From Gandjariella thermophila (GTDB taxonomy: Bacteria > Actinomycetota > Actinomycetes > Mycobacteriales > Pseudonocardiaceae): DNA of 64,000 nucleotides. Of the stretch, positions 16,590 through 24,353 are shown one piece after another. Under the pieces are notes generated by a model. It had not been told where the DNA came from. It searched no databases and was given only the letters and a program-made list of their open reading frames with translations. The position numbers and the translations under genes were made by a program. The DNA lies in contig NZ_BJFL01000011.1 in NCBI RefSeq assembly GCF_005405885.1, positions 1-64,000 of the forward strand. Direction: 5' to 3'. Numbering within the stretch: the first letter of the stretch is position 1; each line of letters begins with the position of its first letter.

Positions 16590-16957
16590 CCCTGTGCCCC
16601 CGCCGGGACGTTGGTCCGGGCCAGCTCGACCAGCGCGGTGAACGCGCTCGGGTCGGTGACGGCGAGGTCGGCGAGGATCTTCCGGTCGACCTCCACCCCG
16701 GCGGCCTTCAGGCCCTGGATGAACCGGTTGTAGGTGAGGCCGTTCTGCCGTGCCGCGGCGTTGATCCGGGTGATCCACAGCTGCCGGAAGTCACCTTTAC
16801 GGGCGCGGCGGTCCCGGTAGGCGTAGTTGAGCGAGTGGAGCATCTGCTCCTTGGCCTTGCGGTACAGCCGCGAGCGCTGCCCGCGGTAGCCGCTGGCCAG
16901 CTCGAGGGTCGTGCGGCGCTTCTTCTGGGCGTTGACCGCCCGCTTGACGCGTGCCAC
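16586..16957 (-). CDS. rplT: 50S ribosomal protein L20
   Basis: Primary 23S rRNA-binding protein needed early in 50S assembly. The 123-aa sequence starts [15 protein letters not shown] and contains [18 protein letters not shown], both hallmark L20 stretches, and is Arg/Lys-rich throughout. It is the third gene of infC-rpmI-rplT; the 108-nt gap after rpmI is larger than usual. Its stop overlaps the proposed CTG start of the methyltransferase. Confidence 0.97.
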   Translation of the reverse strand: MARVKRAVNAQKKRRTTLELASGYRGQRSRLYRKAKEQMLHSLNYAYRDRRARKGDFRQLWITRINAAARQNGLTYNRFIQGLKAAGVEVDRKILADLAVTDPSAFTALVELARTNVPAGAQG

Positions 16958-17065
16958 GGGTCCGTCCTGTCGATCTCAAGGGGGCTTCGGGTGGTGCCCC
17001 GGTGGGCATGGGTCCTGGGATCCGATGGGCGGGCCGCCGGTCGGCGGGCGCCTCGGGGTGGGCCG

Positions 17066-17260
17066 TCAGCGGCCGAGCAGCTTCCTCGCCTGCCGCACGT
17101 CGCTCCGGGCGACGTCGTCGGTGCCGGCGAGGCGGCGGGTCTTCTTGCTGGGCTTCTTCTCCAGCAGGTGCCGGCGCCCGGCGCGCTCGTGCAGCAACCG
17201 GCCCCTGCCGGTGATCTTGATGCGCTTCGACATCCCGCTGTGCGTCTTGTTCTTGGGCAT
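17066..17260 (-). CDS. rpmI: 50S ribosomal protein L35
   Basis: Small basic ribosomal protein of 64 aa, the usual length, beginning MPKNKTHSGMSKRIKITGRG. The open frame extends 22 codons upstream, but this ATG matches the conserved N-terminus. It lies between infC and rplT as in nearly all bacteria. Confidence 0.97.
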   Translation of the reverse strand: MPKNKTHSGMSKRIKITGRGRLLHERAGRRHLLEKKPSKKTRRLAGTDDVARSDVRQARKLLGR

Positions 17261-17395
17261 GGTTGTCCCTCGTCTCGGGCTGCCGCCGCCCGCGCGGCGG
17301 CAGCCGGGCGTCCATCTCGATCTCACCCGGTGGTCACACCGGGCGGTCTCACCGGGCGCGCTCGCCGGCCGTCGGTGCCGGCAGGGCCCGGCGGG

Positions 17396-17944
17396 TCACT
17401 CGCTCTCGGCCTTGGCGGCCGACTTCGGCCGGGCCTTCTTGTGCGGCGCCAGCACCATGACCATGTTGCGACCGTCCTGCTTGGGCGCGGTCTCGACGAA
17501 GCCGAGTTCGGCGACGTCGTCCGCGAGCCGCTGGAGCAGCCGGTAGCCGAGCTCCGGCCGAGACTGCTCACGACCACGGAACATGATCGTGACCTTGACC
17601 TTGTTACCGTGCGAGAGGAAGCGGGAGACGTGGCCCTTCTTCGTCTCGTAGTCGTGTGGGTCGATCTTGGGGCGGAGCTTCTGCTCCTTGATGACCGTGA
17701 GCTGCTGGTTGCGGCGTGCCTCGCGGGCCTTCTGCGCGCTCTCGTACTTGAACTTGCCGTAGTCCATGAGCTTGCAGACGGGCGGGCGCGCCTGCGGGGC
17801 GACCTCGACGAGGTCGAGATCCGCCTCCTGGGCGAGTCGGAGCGCGTCATCGATGCGGACGATGCCGACCTGCTCGCCGTTTGGCCCCACCAAACGGACC
17901 TCCGACACCCGGATGCGGTCGTTGATGCGCGGCTCGGGGCTGAT
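17396..17944 (-). CDS. infC: translation initiation factor IF-3 with ATC start
   Basis: IF-3 prevents 50S joining and proofreads the initiator tRNA and start codon. The conserved N-terminus [13 protein letters not shown] begins at an ATC codon (17944) placed 4 nt after GGAGGAGG; no ATG, GTG or TTG fits. Rare AUU/AUC starts are typical of infC and allow IF-3 to repress its own synthesis. The protein has 182 aa, with the linker ([16 protein letters not shown]) and the C-terminal domain ending [13 protein letters not shown] terminator-like hairpin precedes the gene. Confidence 0.95.
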   Translation of the reverse strand: MSPEPRINDRIRVSEVRLVGPNGEQVGIVRIDDALRLAQEADLDLVEVAPQARPPVCKLMDYGKFKYESAQKAREARRNQQLTVIKEQKLRPKIDPHDYETKKGHVSRFLSHGNKVKVTIMFRGREQSRPELGYRLLQRLADDVAELGFVETAPKQDGRNMVMVLAPHKKARPKSAAKAESE

Positions 17945-18007
17945 AGCGCCTCCTCCAGTTCCGGAAACGGTTGTGCGCGGCCACGCGGCTCGTGTGCCCC
18001 GGCAAGG

Positions 18008-18042
18008 AAAAAGGCCCCGGTACCGTGGTGGCACGCGGGACC
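18008..18042 (-). terminator. hairpin with U-tract in the infC leader (candidate attenuator)
   Basis: On the minus strand GGTCCCG (18042-18036) can pair with CGGGGCC (18019-18013, one G-U pair), and the loop holds a CGTG/CACG inner stem. A TTTTT run (18012-18008) follows directly. It is 64 nt upstream of the infC ATC start. This is one of few intrinsic-terminator-like structures with a U-run in the window, so it may attenuate infC-rpmI-rplT. Confidence 0.55.
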
Positions 18043-18214
18043 CGCACTTCCTACCGATCAGCCGGCGCCAGCGCGCCGGACCGCCGCCGGAAGGCGTGAA
18101 CGCCACCGGCGGGACCGGACCCGGCCGCCTAGGCGGCGACTCGGGTGGGAGCGGGGCTCCTCTTGCCGCCCCCGCACGCGCGGGGACTGGTCGCACATGA
18201 CATGGTAGCAGGCC

Positions 18215-18601
18215 GTGAACTCCTCCAGCGACGCAGCGGCACGGCGCGCCGAGCCCGACGACCCCGGCCGCGGCCGCCCCGACGTCCGGGAGCTGGCCGA
18301 CGTCCCGAGCGTGGAAGTCATCAGCAGGGCCGCGGTCATGCTCATGTCGGCCGCCGCCGAGCGGCTGGGGCTGGCCGAGGAGGACCCCGGCTCGGCCGCC
18401 GGCCGCGACCTGGACGAGGCCCGGCGGCTGATCACCGCGCTGGCCGGCCTGGTCACCGCGTCGGCCGAATACCTGGGGCCGCACGCCGGCCCGCTGCGGG
18501 ACGGCCTGCAGGCGCTGCAGCGGGCGTTCCGGGAGGGCTCCACCTACCCGGACCCGCCAGGCCAGGGCCCCGGCGAGAAGTTCACCGGTCCGGTGTACTG
18601 A
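18215..18601 (+). CDS. DUF1844 family protein
   Basis: 128-aa protein of unknown function, conserved next to infC in actinobacteria and transcribed away from it. The DUF1844 core is the helical part [20 protein letters not shown] through [20 protein letters not shown] (residues about 29-100); the N-terminal 28 and C-terminal 25 residues look disordered. GTG 18215 has only a weak GCAGG ribosome binding site, so the transcript may be leaderless. Role unknown. Confidence 0.85.
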   Translation: MNSSSDAAARRAEPDDPGRGRPDVRELADVPSVEVISRAAVMLMSAAAERLGLAEEDPGSAAGRDLDEARRLITALAGLVTASAEYLGPHAGPLRDGLQALQRAFREGSTYPDPPGQGPGEKFTGPVY

Positions 18602-18607
18602 CAGCCT

Positions 18608-18660
18608 GTTCCGGAACCGGACCGACCCGCGATGGCGAGCACGGGAACGCGCCAGGGCGT
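18608..18660 (+). repeat. dispersed repeat, copy A
   Basis: It starts with the palindrome GTTCCGGAAC just after the DUF1844 stop. GAACCGGACCG (18614-18624) and GGGAACGCGCCAGGGCGT (18643-18660) match copy B at 44588-44630. The two copies agree at about 38 of 43 aligned bases with one 4-base gap, counted by eye. Confidence 0.55.
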
Positions 18661-18775
18661 AGCCTCGCGATCGCGGGGGCGGGGCACCTCGTCGGGCACA
18701 ACCGGAGCGCCATGTCCGTCTCGCGCCCGGGGGGACGCGATCGCGGCGCGCGTTCGCGGAGCAGGCACCGAGCCG

Positions 18776-19162
18776 TCAGCCGTCCAGGACGGCCATGGCG
18801 TCGATCTCGACCAGCTTCCCGGGCGGCAGGCCGACGTAGACGGTGGTGCGGGCGGGCATCGGCTCGGTGAGGAACTCCGCGTAGGCGGCGTTCATCTCGG
18901 CGAAGTGCGCGGTGTCGGTGAGGTACACCCGCAGCATCACCACGTCGTCCATGGTGGCCCCGCCCGCCTCGAGCACGGCGACGACGTTGCGCATCGCCTG
19001 CCTGGTCTGCTCGGCGACGGTGCCGCCGACCGTCTCGCCGGTGGCCGGGTCGATCGCGATCTGCCCGGAGACTTGGAGGATGTTGCCCTTGCGCACGCCT
19101 GGCGACAGCGGCACACCGGCGACGACGGCGGAGGCCTGGGGAACGACGGCGGTCTTCGGCAT
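18776..19162 (-). CDS. RidA family protein (reactive enamine/imine deaminase)
   Basis: RidA (YjgF/YER057c/UK114) proteins hydrolyse reactive enamines and imines released by PLP enzymes. The 128-aa protein shows VSGQIAIDPATGETVGG (about 31-47) and the C-terminal VGLPPGKLVEIDAMAVL, where the conserved arginine before it (PARTTVYVG) binds the carboxylate of the substrate. ATG 19162 has GGAG 6 nt upstream; the open frame runs 16 codons further. It lies 11 nt behind the IclR gene in the cluster with a DSD1-type PLP enzyme, which fits a clean-up role for imino acids. Confidence 0.92.
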   Translation of the reverse strand: MPKTAVVPQASAVVAGVPLSPGVRKGNILQVSGQIAIDPATGETVGGTVAEQTRQAMRNVVAVLEAGGATMDDVVMLRVYLTDTAHFAEMNAAYAEFLTEPMPARTTVYVGLPPGKLVEIDAMAVLDG

Positions 19163-19173
19163 GAACGCTCCGT

Positions 19174-19938
19174 TCATCCTTCGGGGGTGTCGGTTGTCGG
19201 GTAGCCGCACTCGGCGGACGCCATGGCGGCGGCCCGCAGCAGCTCCGGCACGAGGCCGAGCAGACCGTCGAGGTCGAGCAGCACGCGGGGCACGGAGAGG
19301 GACACGGCGGCGAGCACCCGGCCGCCGGCGCCCCGCACCGGTGCGGCGATGCAGTGCACGAAGTCCTCGTGCTCGGCGTCGTCCACCGCGTAGCCCCGCT
19401 CCCGAACGCGGCTCAGCTCGGCACGGTACCGCCGCGGGTCGGTGATGGTGTGCTCGGTGAGCCGGGGGAACTCCATCGTGGCCAGCACGGCGTCGAGTTC
19501 GCCGGCGGGCAGCGCGGCGAGCAGCACCTTCCCCACGGCGGTGCAGTGCAGCGGGGCGCGCCGGCCGACCCGGGAGTACATCCGCACCGGGTGCCGGCCG
19601 TCGAACTTGTCGATGTAGATCGCCTCGCCGCCCTCGTAGCTGGCCAGGTGCACGGTATGGCCGGTGGCGGCGTTCAGCTCGCGCAGCGCCGGTTCCGCCG
19701 CCCGCCGCACGTCGCGCTCCTCCAGCGCCTGGTTGGCCAGGTCGAACAGGGCGCTGCCGAGCCGGTAGTGCCTCGGTTCCTCGCGGCGGACGAACCGGTG
19801 CGCCTCCAGCGTGCGCAGCAGCCGCAGCGCCGTGGTCTTGTGCACCCCGAGCGCCCGGGCCAGCTCGTCCAGCGTGCGCGGCCCCCGCCGGGACAGCTCA
19901 CCGAGCAGGATCAGCCCGCGGTCCAGGCTCTGGCTCAC
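19174..19938 (-). CDS. IclR family transcriptional regulator
   Basis: 254 aa with an N-terminal winged helix (SLDRGLILLGELSRRGPRTL, recognition helix near GVHKTTALRLLRTL, about 4-65) and a C-terminal ligand-binding IclR domain (LHCTAVGKVLLAALP, HTITDPRRYRAELSRVRERG). GTG 19938 overlaps the kinase stop as GTGA. Together with the palindrome in the divergent intergenic region, this suggests it controls both arms of the D-amino-acid/sugar-kinase cluster. The effector is unknown. Confidence 0.92.
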   Translation of the reverse strand: MSQSLDRGLILLGELSRRGPRTLDELARALGVHKTTALRLLRTLEAHRFVRREEPRHYRLGSALFDLANQALEERDVRRAAEPALRELNAATGHTVHLASYEGGEAIYIDKFDGRHPVRMYSRVGRRAPLHCTAVGKVLLAALPAGELDAVLATMEFPRLTEHTITDPRRYRAELSRVRERGYAVDDAEHEDFVHCIAAPVRGAGGRVLAAVSLSVPRVLLDLDGLLGLVPELLRAAAMASAECGYPTTDTPEG

Positions 19939-20939
19939 CGGAGCGCTCCGTCCAGGGTGATCCGGGCCGCGGCCCAGGTGCGCTCGTCGCAGCTGAGCAG
20001 CCGGGTCACCGTCGCCTCGGGCAGCGGCTCGCCGACGTCGTGCCGGGTGAGCAGGGTGGCGGCCGCCCGTAGGTGCCCCGCGCGCAGCCGCCGCCGCGCG
20101 TCGTGGCCGGCGAGCGTGGCGGCGAGGAACCCGGCGGCGAAGGCGTCGCCCGCGCCGATCGGCTCCACCACGTCCACCCGCAGCGACGGTTCGAACACCG
20201 TGGCGCCGCCCTCGATCAGGGTGGCGCCCTCGGCGTCCCGCTTGACCACCACGGTGCGCGGGTGCGGCAGCAGCGCGCGCAGCGCGTCCGGGTCGGCGGT
20301 GCCCCACACCCGCTCCGCCTCGTCCGCGCCGACCAGCACGACGTCCGCGGCGTCGGCCAGGTCGCGGAGCACCTCGGCCGGGTCGAGGCCGCGGTCCGCG
20401 GCGTGCTCGTCGGCCCACAGCGCCGGCCGCCAGTTGACGTCGAAGGACACCAGGTGCCGGCGCGGGCCGAGCAGGGCGCGCAGCAGCCGCAGGCAACTGT
20501 CGGACAGTGCCGCGGTGATCCCGGTGACGTGGACCAGCCGCACGCCAGCCAGGTCGACGCCGTCCAGCACCTCGGGGCCGAGCGCGGCCGCGGCCGAACC
20601 GCGGCGGTAGTAGCGCACCCGGCTGCCGGACACCGCGCTCTCCTTGACGTACAGCCCGGTGGGCCGCAGCGGATCGACCCGAACGCCACGGACGTCCACG
20701 CCGGCCGCGCGCACCGCGTCCACCACGGCACGGCCGAACGCGTCGTCGCCGACCGCGGACAGCCAGGCGCTGCGCACCCCCAGCCCGGCGAGATGGCAGG
20801 CCACGTTGGACTCCGCGCCGCCGACCGTCCTAGTCCAGGCGCGTACCCGGTGTGCCGGCCCGGGCTCGCCCGGCATCAGCACCGCCATGGTCTCCCCCAC
20901 GCACAGCACCTCCGGAGCGCCCGGCTCCTCGATCCCCAT
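19935..20939 (-). CDS. PfkB family sugar kinase, 2-keto-3-deoxygluconate kinase-like
   Basis: Ribokinase-fold kinase, 334 aa. VLCVGETMAVLMP is the N-terminal strand, TVGGAESNVACHLAGLG the substrate-binding region, and EPIGAGDAFAAGFLAATL the PfkB signature 2 with the catalytic aspartate. The GETM start and the YYRRGSAAAALGP segment resemble 2-dehydro-3-deoxygluconokinases. The substrate is inferred. ATG 20939 follows GGAGGGG. It is the first gene of the leftward arm (kinase-iclR-ridA) and overlaps iclR. Confidence 0.85.
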   Translation of the reverse strand: MGIEEPGAPEVLCVGETMAVLMPGEPGPAHRVRAWTRTVGGAESNVACHLAGLGVRSAWLSAVGDDAFGRAVVDAVRAAGVDVRGVRVDPLRPTGLYVKESAVSGSRVRYYRRGSAAAALGPEVLDGVDLAGVRLVHVTGITAALSDSCLRLLRALLGPRRHLVSFDVNWRPALWADEHAADRGLDPAEVLRDLADAADVVLVGADEAERVWGTADPDALRALLPHPRTVVVKRDAEGATLIEGGATVFEPSLRVDVVEPIGAGDAFAAGFLAATLAGHDARRRLRAGHLRAAATLLTRHDVGEPLPEATVTRLLSCDERTWAAARITLDGALR

Positions 20940-21026
20940 GCACCCCTCCGAACGTGGCCGCCGGCAGCCGTGGTGCGCGGCGTTGACGGCGGAGCGCGGC
21001 CATGCTACACAGCCCCTCATCACATC

Positions 21027-21053
21027 ACGCAACGGTCATTGCGTAATATGCAA
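21027..21053. promoter_or_regulatory. IclR-type operator in the divergent promoter
   Basis: ACGCAA (21027-21032) and TTGCGT (21039-21044) form a perfect inverted repeat with 6 bp between. It overlaps a second repeat TTGC-N7-GCAA (21039-21053). The site lies between the kinase (leftward) and the DSD1-type gene, 15 bp upstream of the latter's GTG. Its AT-rich centre TAATAT could be a -10 box. Binding by the neighbouring IclR protein is inferred. Confidence 0.6.
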
Positions 21054-21067
21054 CGGAGGGTGGTGCG

Positions 21068-22360
21068 GTGCGGCCGGCGACCATCAACCGGGACGCACTC
21101 GCCGCGATCCGCGTGGAGCGGGTCGACTGGCGGTTCAAGGGCATGCCCGCGGCCACCTTCGGCGCCACGATCGGCGAGGTGGCGGACCGGGCGCTGGACG
21201 TCTTCGCCGACGGCTTCGTCGGCCCGCTGCTCGTGCTGGACGCCGACGCGGTCGAGCACAACCTGCGCACGATGGCCGGCTGGTGCGCCGGGCGGGGGCT
21301 GGCCCTGGCACCGCACGGCAAGACCACCATGGCGCCGCAACTGTTCGCCGCCCAGCTCGACCACGGCGCCTGGGCGATCACCGCGGCGAACGCCAGCCAG
21401 CTCCGGGTGTACCGGGCGTTCGGGGTGAGCCGGGTGCTGCTGGCGAACCAGCTCGTCGACCCGGCCGCGCTGCGCTGGCTGGCCGCCGAGCTGGACCGCG
21501 ACCCGGACTTCGAGTTCGCCTGCTGGGTGGACACCGTGGCCGGCGTCCGGCTGATGACCGACGCGCTCACCGCGGCCGGCGCCGCCCGCCCGGTGGACGT
21601 GCTGGTGGAACTGGGTGCGCCGGGCGGCCGAACCGGCGCCCGCGACCAGGACGAGGCGCTGGCGGTGGCCAGGACCGTGCGGGACAGCCCGGCGCTGCGG
21701 CTGGTTGGGGTGGCCGGCTACGAGGGCGCGCTCGCCCACGACGCCGGCCCCGCCGCACTGTCCACGGTGGACGATTTCCTCGCCGGCATGCGGTCGCTGA
21801 CCGTGCGGCTGGCCGGCGCCGGCCTGTTCGACGTCGACCGGGTGATCGTGACCGCGGGCGGCAGCGCGTTCTTCGACCGGGTCGCCGACGCGCTGACCGG
21901 ACCGTGGCCGGACGGGCTGCCCGTGCTCGGCGTGCTGCGCGGCGGCGCCTACCTCACCCATGACGACGGCTTCTACCGCGGCATCTCCCCGCTCGCCCGG
22001 TCCACCACGGACACCCCGTTCCGGCCGGCGCTGCGGGCCTGGGCGCAGGTCACCTCGCGGCCCGAGCCGGGACTGGCGCTGCTCACCGCGGGCAAGCGGG
22101 ACGTCTCCTTCGACGAGGGACTGCCCGAGCCGCAACTCGTCCGCGACGCCGAGGGGACGGTGCGGCCGATCACCGGCTGCCGGGTGACCGCGCTGAACGA
22201 CCAGCACGCCTTCCTCGACCTGGCCGGGGGGACGGCGGTCGAGGTCGGCGACTGGGTGGGCCTGGGGCTGTCGCACCCGTGCACGGTGTTCGACAAGTGG
22301 CAGCTCGTCCCCATGGTGCGCGGCAGCACCGTGGTGGATCTGATCCGCACGTTCTTCTAG
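21068..22360 (+). CDS. DSD1/D-threonine-aldolase-like PLP enzyme (alanine racemase fold III)
   Basis: 430-aa fold-type III PLP enzyme of the amino-acid deaminase/aldolase family. The PLP lysine is K85 in APHGKTTMAP. The C-terminal metal site has H403 and C405 in LSHPCTVFDKW, as in D-serine dehydratase and D-threonine aldolase, which use a divalent metal. GTG 21068 follows GGAGGG. It is adjacent to an N-acyl-D-amino-acid deacylase and divergent from RidA, so it probably acts on the freed D-hydroxy amino acid and makes a keto acid or aldehyde. The exact substrate is unknown. Confidence 0.88.
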   Translation: MRPATINRDALAAIRVERVDWRFKGMPAATFGATIGEVADRALDVFADGFVGPLLVLDADAVEHNLRTMAGWCAGRGLALAPHGKTTMAPQLFAAQLDHGAWAITAANASQLRVYRAFGVSRVLLANQLVDPAALRWLAAELDRDPDFEFACWVDTVAGVRLMTDALTAAGAARPVDVLVELGAPGGRTGARDQDEALAVARTVRDSPALRLVGVAGYEGALAHDAGPAALSTVDDFLAGMRSLTVRLAGAGLFDVDRVIVTAGGSAFFDRVADALTGPWPDGLPVLGVLRGGAYLTHDDGFYRGISPLARSTTDTPFRPALRAWAQVTSRPEPGLALLTAGKRDVSFDEGLPEPQLVRDAEGTVRPITGCRVTALNDQHAFLDLAGGTAVEVGDWVGLGLSHPCTVFDKWQLVPMVRGSTVVDLIRTFF

Positions 22361-22378
22361 GCACCGCGGGAGGTGGCC

Positions 22379-23980
22379 GTGGACGTCGTCTTCCGCGGTG
22401 CCCGGGTGATCGACGGCACCGGCGCGCCCGCGTTCCTCGCGGACGTGGGAGTCGCCGAGGGCCGCATCGCCGAGGTGGACCGGCGCCGCCGGCTGGGTGG
22501 CCGCCGGGTAGTGGACGCCGACGGGCTGGTGCTCGCGCCCGGGTTCATCGACATGCATGCCCATTCTGACCTGCAACTGCTGGCCAACCCGGGGCACGAG
22601 GCCAAGGTGTGCCAGGGCGTGACCCTGGAGGTGCTCGGCCAGGACGGCCTGTCCTACGCCCCGGTGGACGGCGCCGTGCTCGCCGCGCTGCGCGAGCAGT
22701 TGGTCGGCTGGAACGGCGACCCGCCGGGCTTCGCCTGGGACTGGCGCACGGTCGGCGAGTACCTGGACCGACTGGACGCCGGCATCGCGGTGAACGCGGC
22801 CTACCTGGTGCCGCAGGGCACGCTGCGCGCGGTGTGCGTCGGCTGGGACGACCGGCCCGCCACACCGTCCGAAGTGGACGCCATGCGCGGCCTCCTGGAC
22901 CAGGGTCTGGCCGAGGGCGCGGTCGGCATGTCCTCCGGGCTGACCTACACCCCCGGCATGTACGCCGACACCGGCGAGCTGGTCGCCCTGTGCGAGGTGG
23001 TCGCCGCCCGGCACGGCTACTACTGCCCGCACCACCGCAGCTACGGCGCGGGCGCACTGGACGCGTACGCGGAAATGATCGAGGTGTCCCGGCGGTCCGG
23101 CTGCCCGCTGCACCTCGCGCACGCCACGATGAACTTCCCGGTGAACGCCGGCCGCGCCGGTGACCTGCTCGCCCTGCTGGACGGCGCGATCGCCGGCGGC
23201 TGCGACGTCAGCCTGGACAGCTATCCCTACCTGCCCGGCGCCACCTACCTGTCCGCGTTGCTGCCGAGCTGGGCCGCGGCCGGTGGGGTCGACGCCACGG
23301 TGGCGCGGCTGGCGGACCCGGCCACCCGGCAGCGGCTGCGCGTGGAACTGGAGGAGACGGGGTCCGACGGCTGCCACGGTGTGCCGGTGGACTGGGCGAC
23401 GATCCAGATCAGCGGTGTCCGCCGAGCGGAACAGGCGCACCTGGTCGGACTTACCGTCGCCGAGGCCGCGCGCCGGGCCGGGCGGGCGCCCGCGGAGCTG
23501 TACTTCGACGTGCTCGTCGCGGAGCGGTTGGGCACCTCCTGCCTGATGCACGTCGGTCACGAGGACAACGTGCGCACCATCATGCGGCACCCGGCGCACA
23601 CCGCCGGCAGCGACGGCCTGCTCGTCGGGGAACGGCCACACCCCCGGGCGTGGGGCACGTTTCCCCGGTACCTCGCCCGGTACGTGCGCGAGCTGGGCGT
23701 GCTCGGCCTGGAGGAGTGCGTCGCGCACCTCACCGGCCGGGCGGCCCGCCGGCTGCGGCTGGCCGACCGCGGCCTGATCCGCGAGGGGTACGCCGCCGAC
23801 CTCGTGCTGTTCGACCCGGAGACGGTCGCCGACACCGCCACGTTCGACCAGCCGGGCAGGCTGCCGGCGGGCATCCCGCACGTGCTGGTCAACGGCGTGC
23901 CGGTGGTGCGGGACGGGGTGCGCACCGGCGCCCTTCCCGGCCGCTCGCTGCGCAACCACGGCGCCGGCGGCGTCCACTGA
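22379..23980 (+). CDS. N-acyl-D-amino-acid deacylase (D-aminoacylase family amidohydrolase)
   Basis: Metal-dependent amidohydrolase that removes N-acyl groups from D-amino acids. The 533-aa protein has the metal motif FIDMHAHSD (H60, H62), the VTLEVLGQDGLS stretch where D-aminoacylases often have a metal-ligand cysteine (here Gln-Asp instead), LHLAHATMN, and the C-terminal GLIREGYAADLVLFDP. GTG 22379 has GGGAGG 5 nt upstream; GTG 22373 is in frame too. It follows the DSD1-type gene by 18 nt. The missing cysteine could alter specificity or metal use. Confidence 0.88.
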   Translation: MDVVFRGARVIDGTGAPAFLADVGVAEGRIAEVDRRRRLGGRRVVDADGLVLAPGFIDMHAHSDLQLLANPGHEAKVCQGVTLEVLGQDGLSYAPVDGAVLAALREQLVGWNGDPPGFAWDWRTVGEYLDRLDAGIAVNAAYLVPQGTLRAVCVGWDDRPATPSEVDAMRGLLDQGLAEGAVGMSSGLTYTPGMYADTGELVALCEVVAARHGYYCPHHRSYGAGALDAYAEMIEVSRRSGCPLHLAHATMNFPVNAGRAGDLLALLDGAIAGGCDVSLDSYPYLPGATYLSALLPSWAAAGGVDATVARLADPATRQRLRVELEETGSDGCHGVPVDWATIQISGVRRAEQAHLVGLTVAEAARRAGRAPAELYFDVLVAERLGTSCLMHVGHEDNVRTIMRHPAHTAGSDGLLVGERPHPRAWGTFPRYLARYVRELGVLGLEECVAHLTGRAARRLRLADRGLIREGYAADLVLFDPETVADTATFDQPGRLPAGIPHVLVNGVPVVRDGVRTGALPGRSLRNHGAGGVH

Positions 23981-24070
23981 TCATGCGCCGGGCACGCCGG
24001 GCGTATGGGCCCGGCGCGCCCGGGTAACCCTCCGGGGACGAAGGTCGCCGGCTCCCGCCCGGGAGGAACC

Positions 24071-24337
24071 ATGACGAAGCTGCTCTACAAGCCGTTCGGG
24101 ATGCTGTTCAGCGTGCTCGGCGGGCTCACCGCGGGCGCGCTGTTCAAGCGGCTGTGGCGGCTGGTCACCGGCGAGGAGGAGACGCCGACGGCCACCCGGC
24201 AGGAGTACGGCTGGCGCGAGGTGCTGCTCGCCGCGATGCTCGAGGGCGCGGTCTTCGGCCTGGTGAAAGCCGCCGTCGACCGGGCCGGCGCGGTGGCGTT
24301 CAGCAAGGTCGCCGGCAGGTGGCCCACCGACAGGTGA
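24071..24337 (+). CDS. DUF4235 family small membrane protein
   Basis: 88-aa protein with a hydrophobic N-terminal segment (MLFSVLGGLTAGALFKRLWRL, split in two around a Gly-Gly, residues about 10-30) and an amphipathic region WREVLLAAMLEGAVFGLVKA typical of DUF4235. ATG 24071 follows GGGAGG. It is 16 nt ahead of the YihY-type gene, a pairing common in actinobacteria. Function unknown; the two are probably co-expressed envelope proteins. Confidence 0.82.
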   Translation: MTKLLYKPFGMLFSVLGGLTAGALFKRLWRLVTGEEETPTATRQEYGWREVLLAAMLEGAVFGLVKAAVDRAGAVAFSKVAGRWPTDR

Positions 24338-24353
24338 CGGTCAGGGGTATGCC

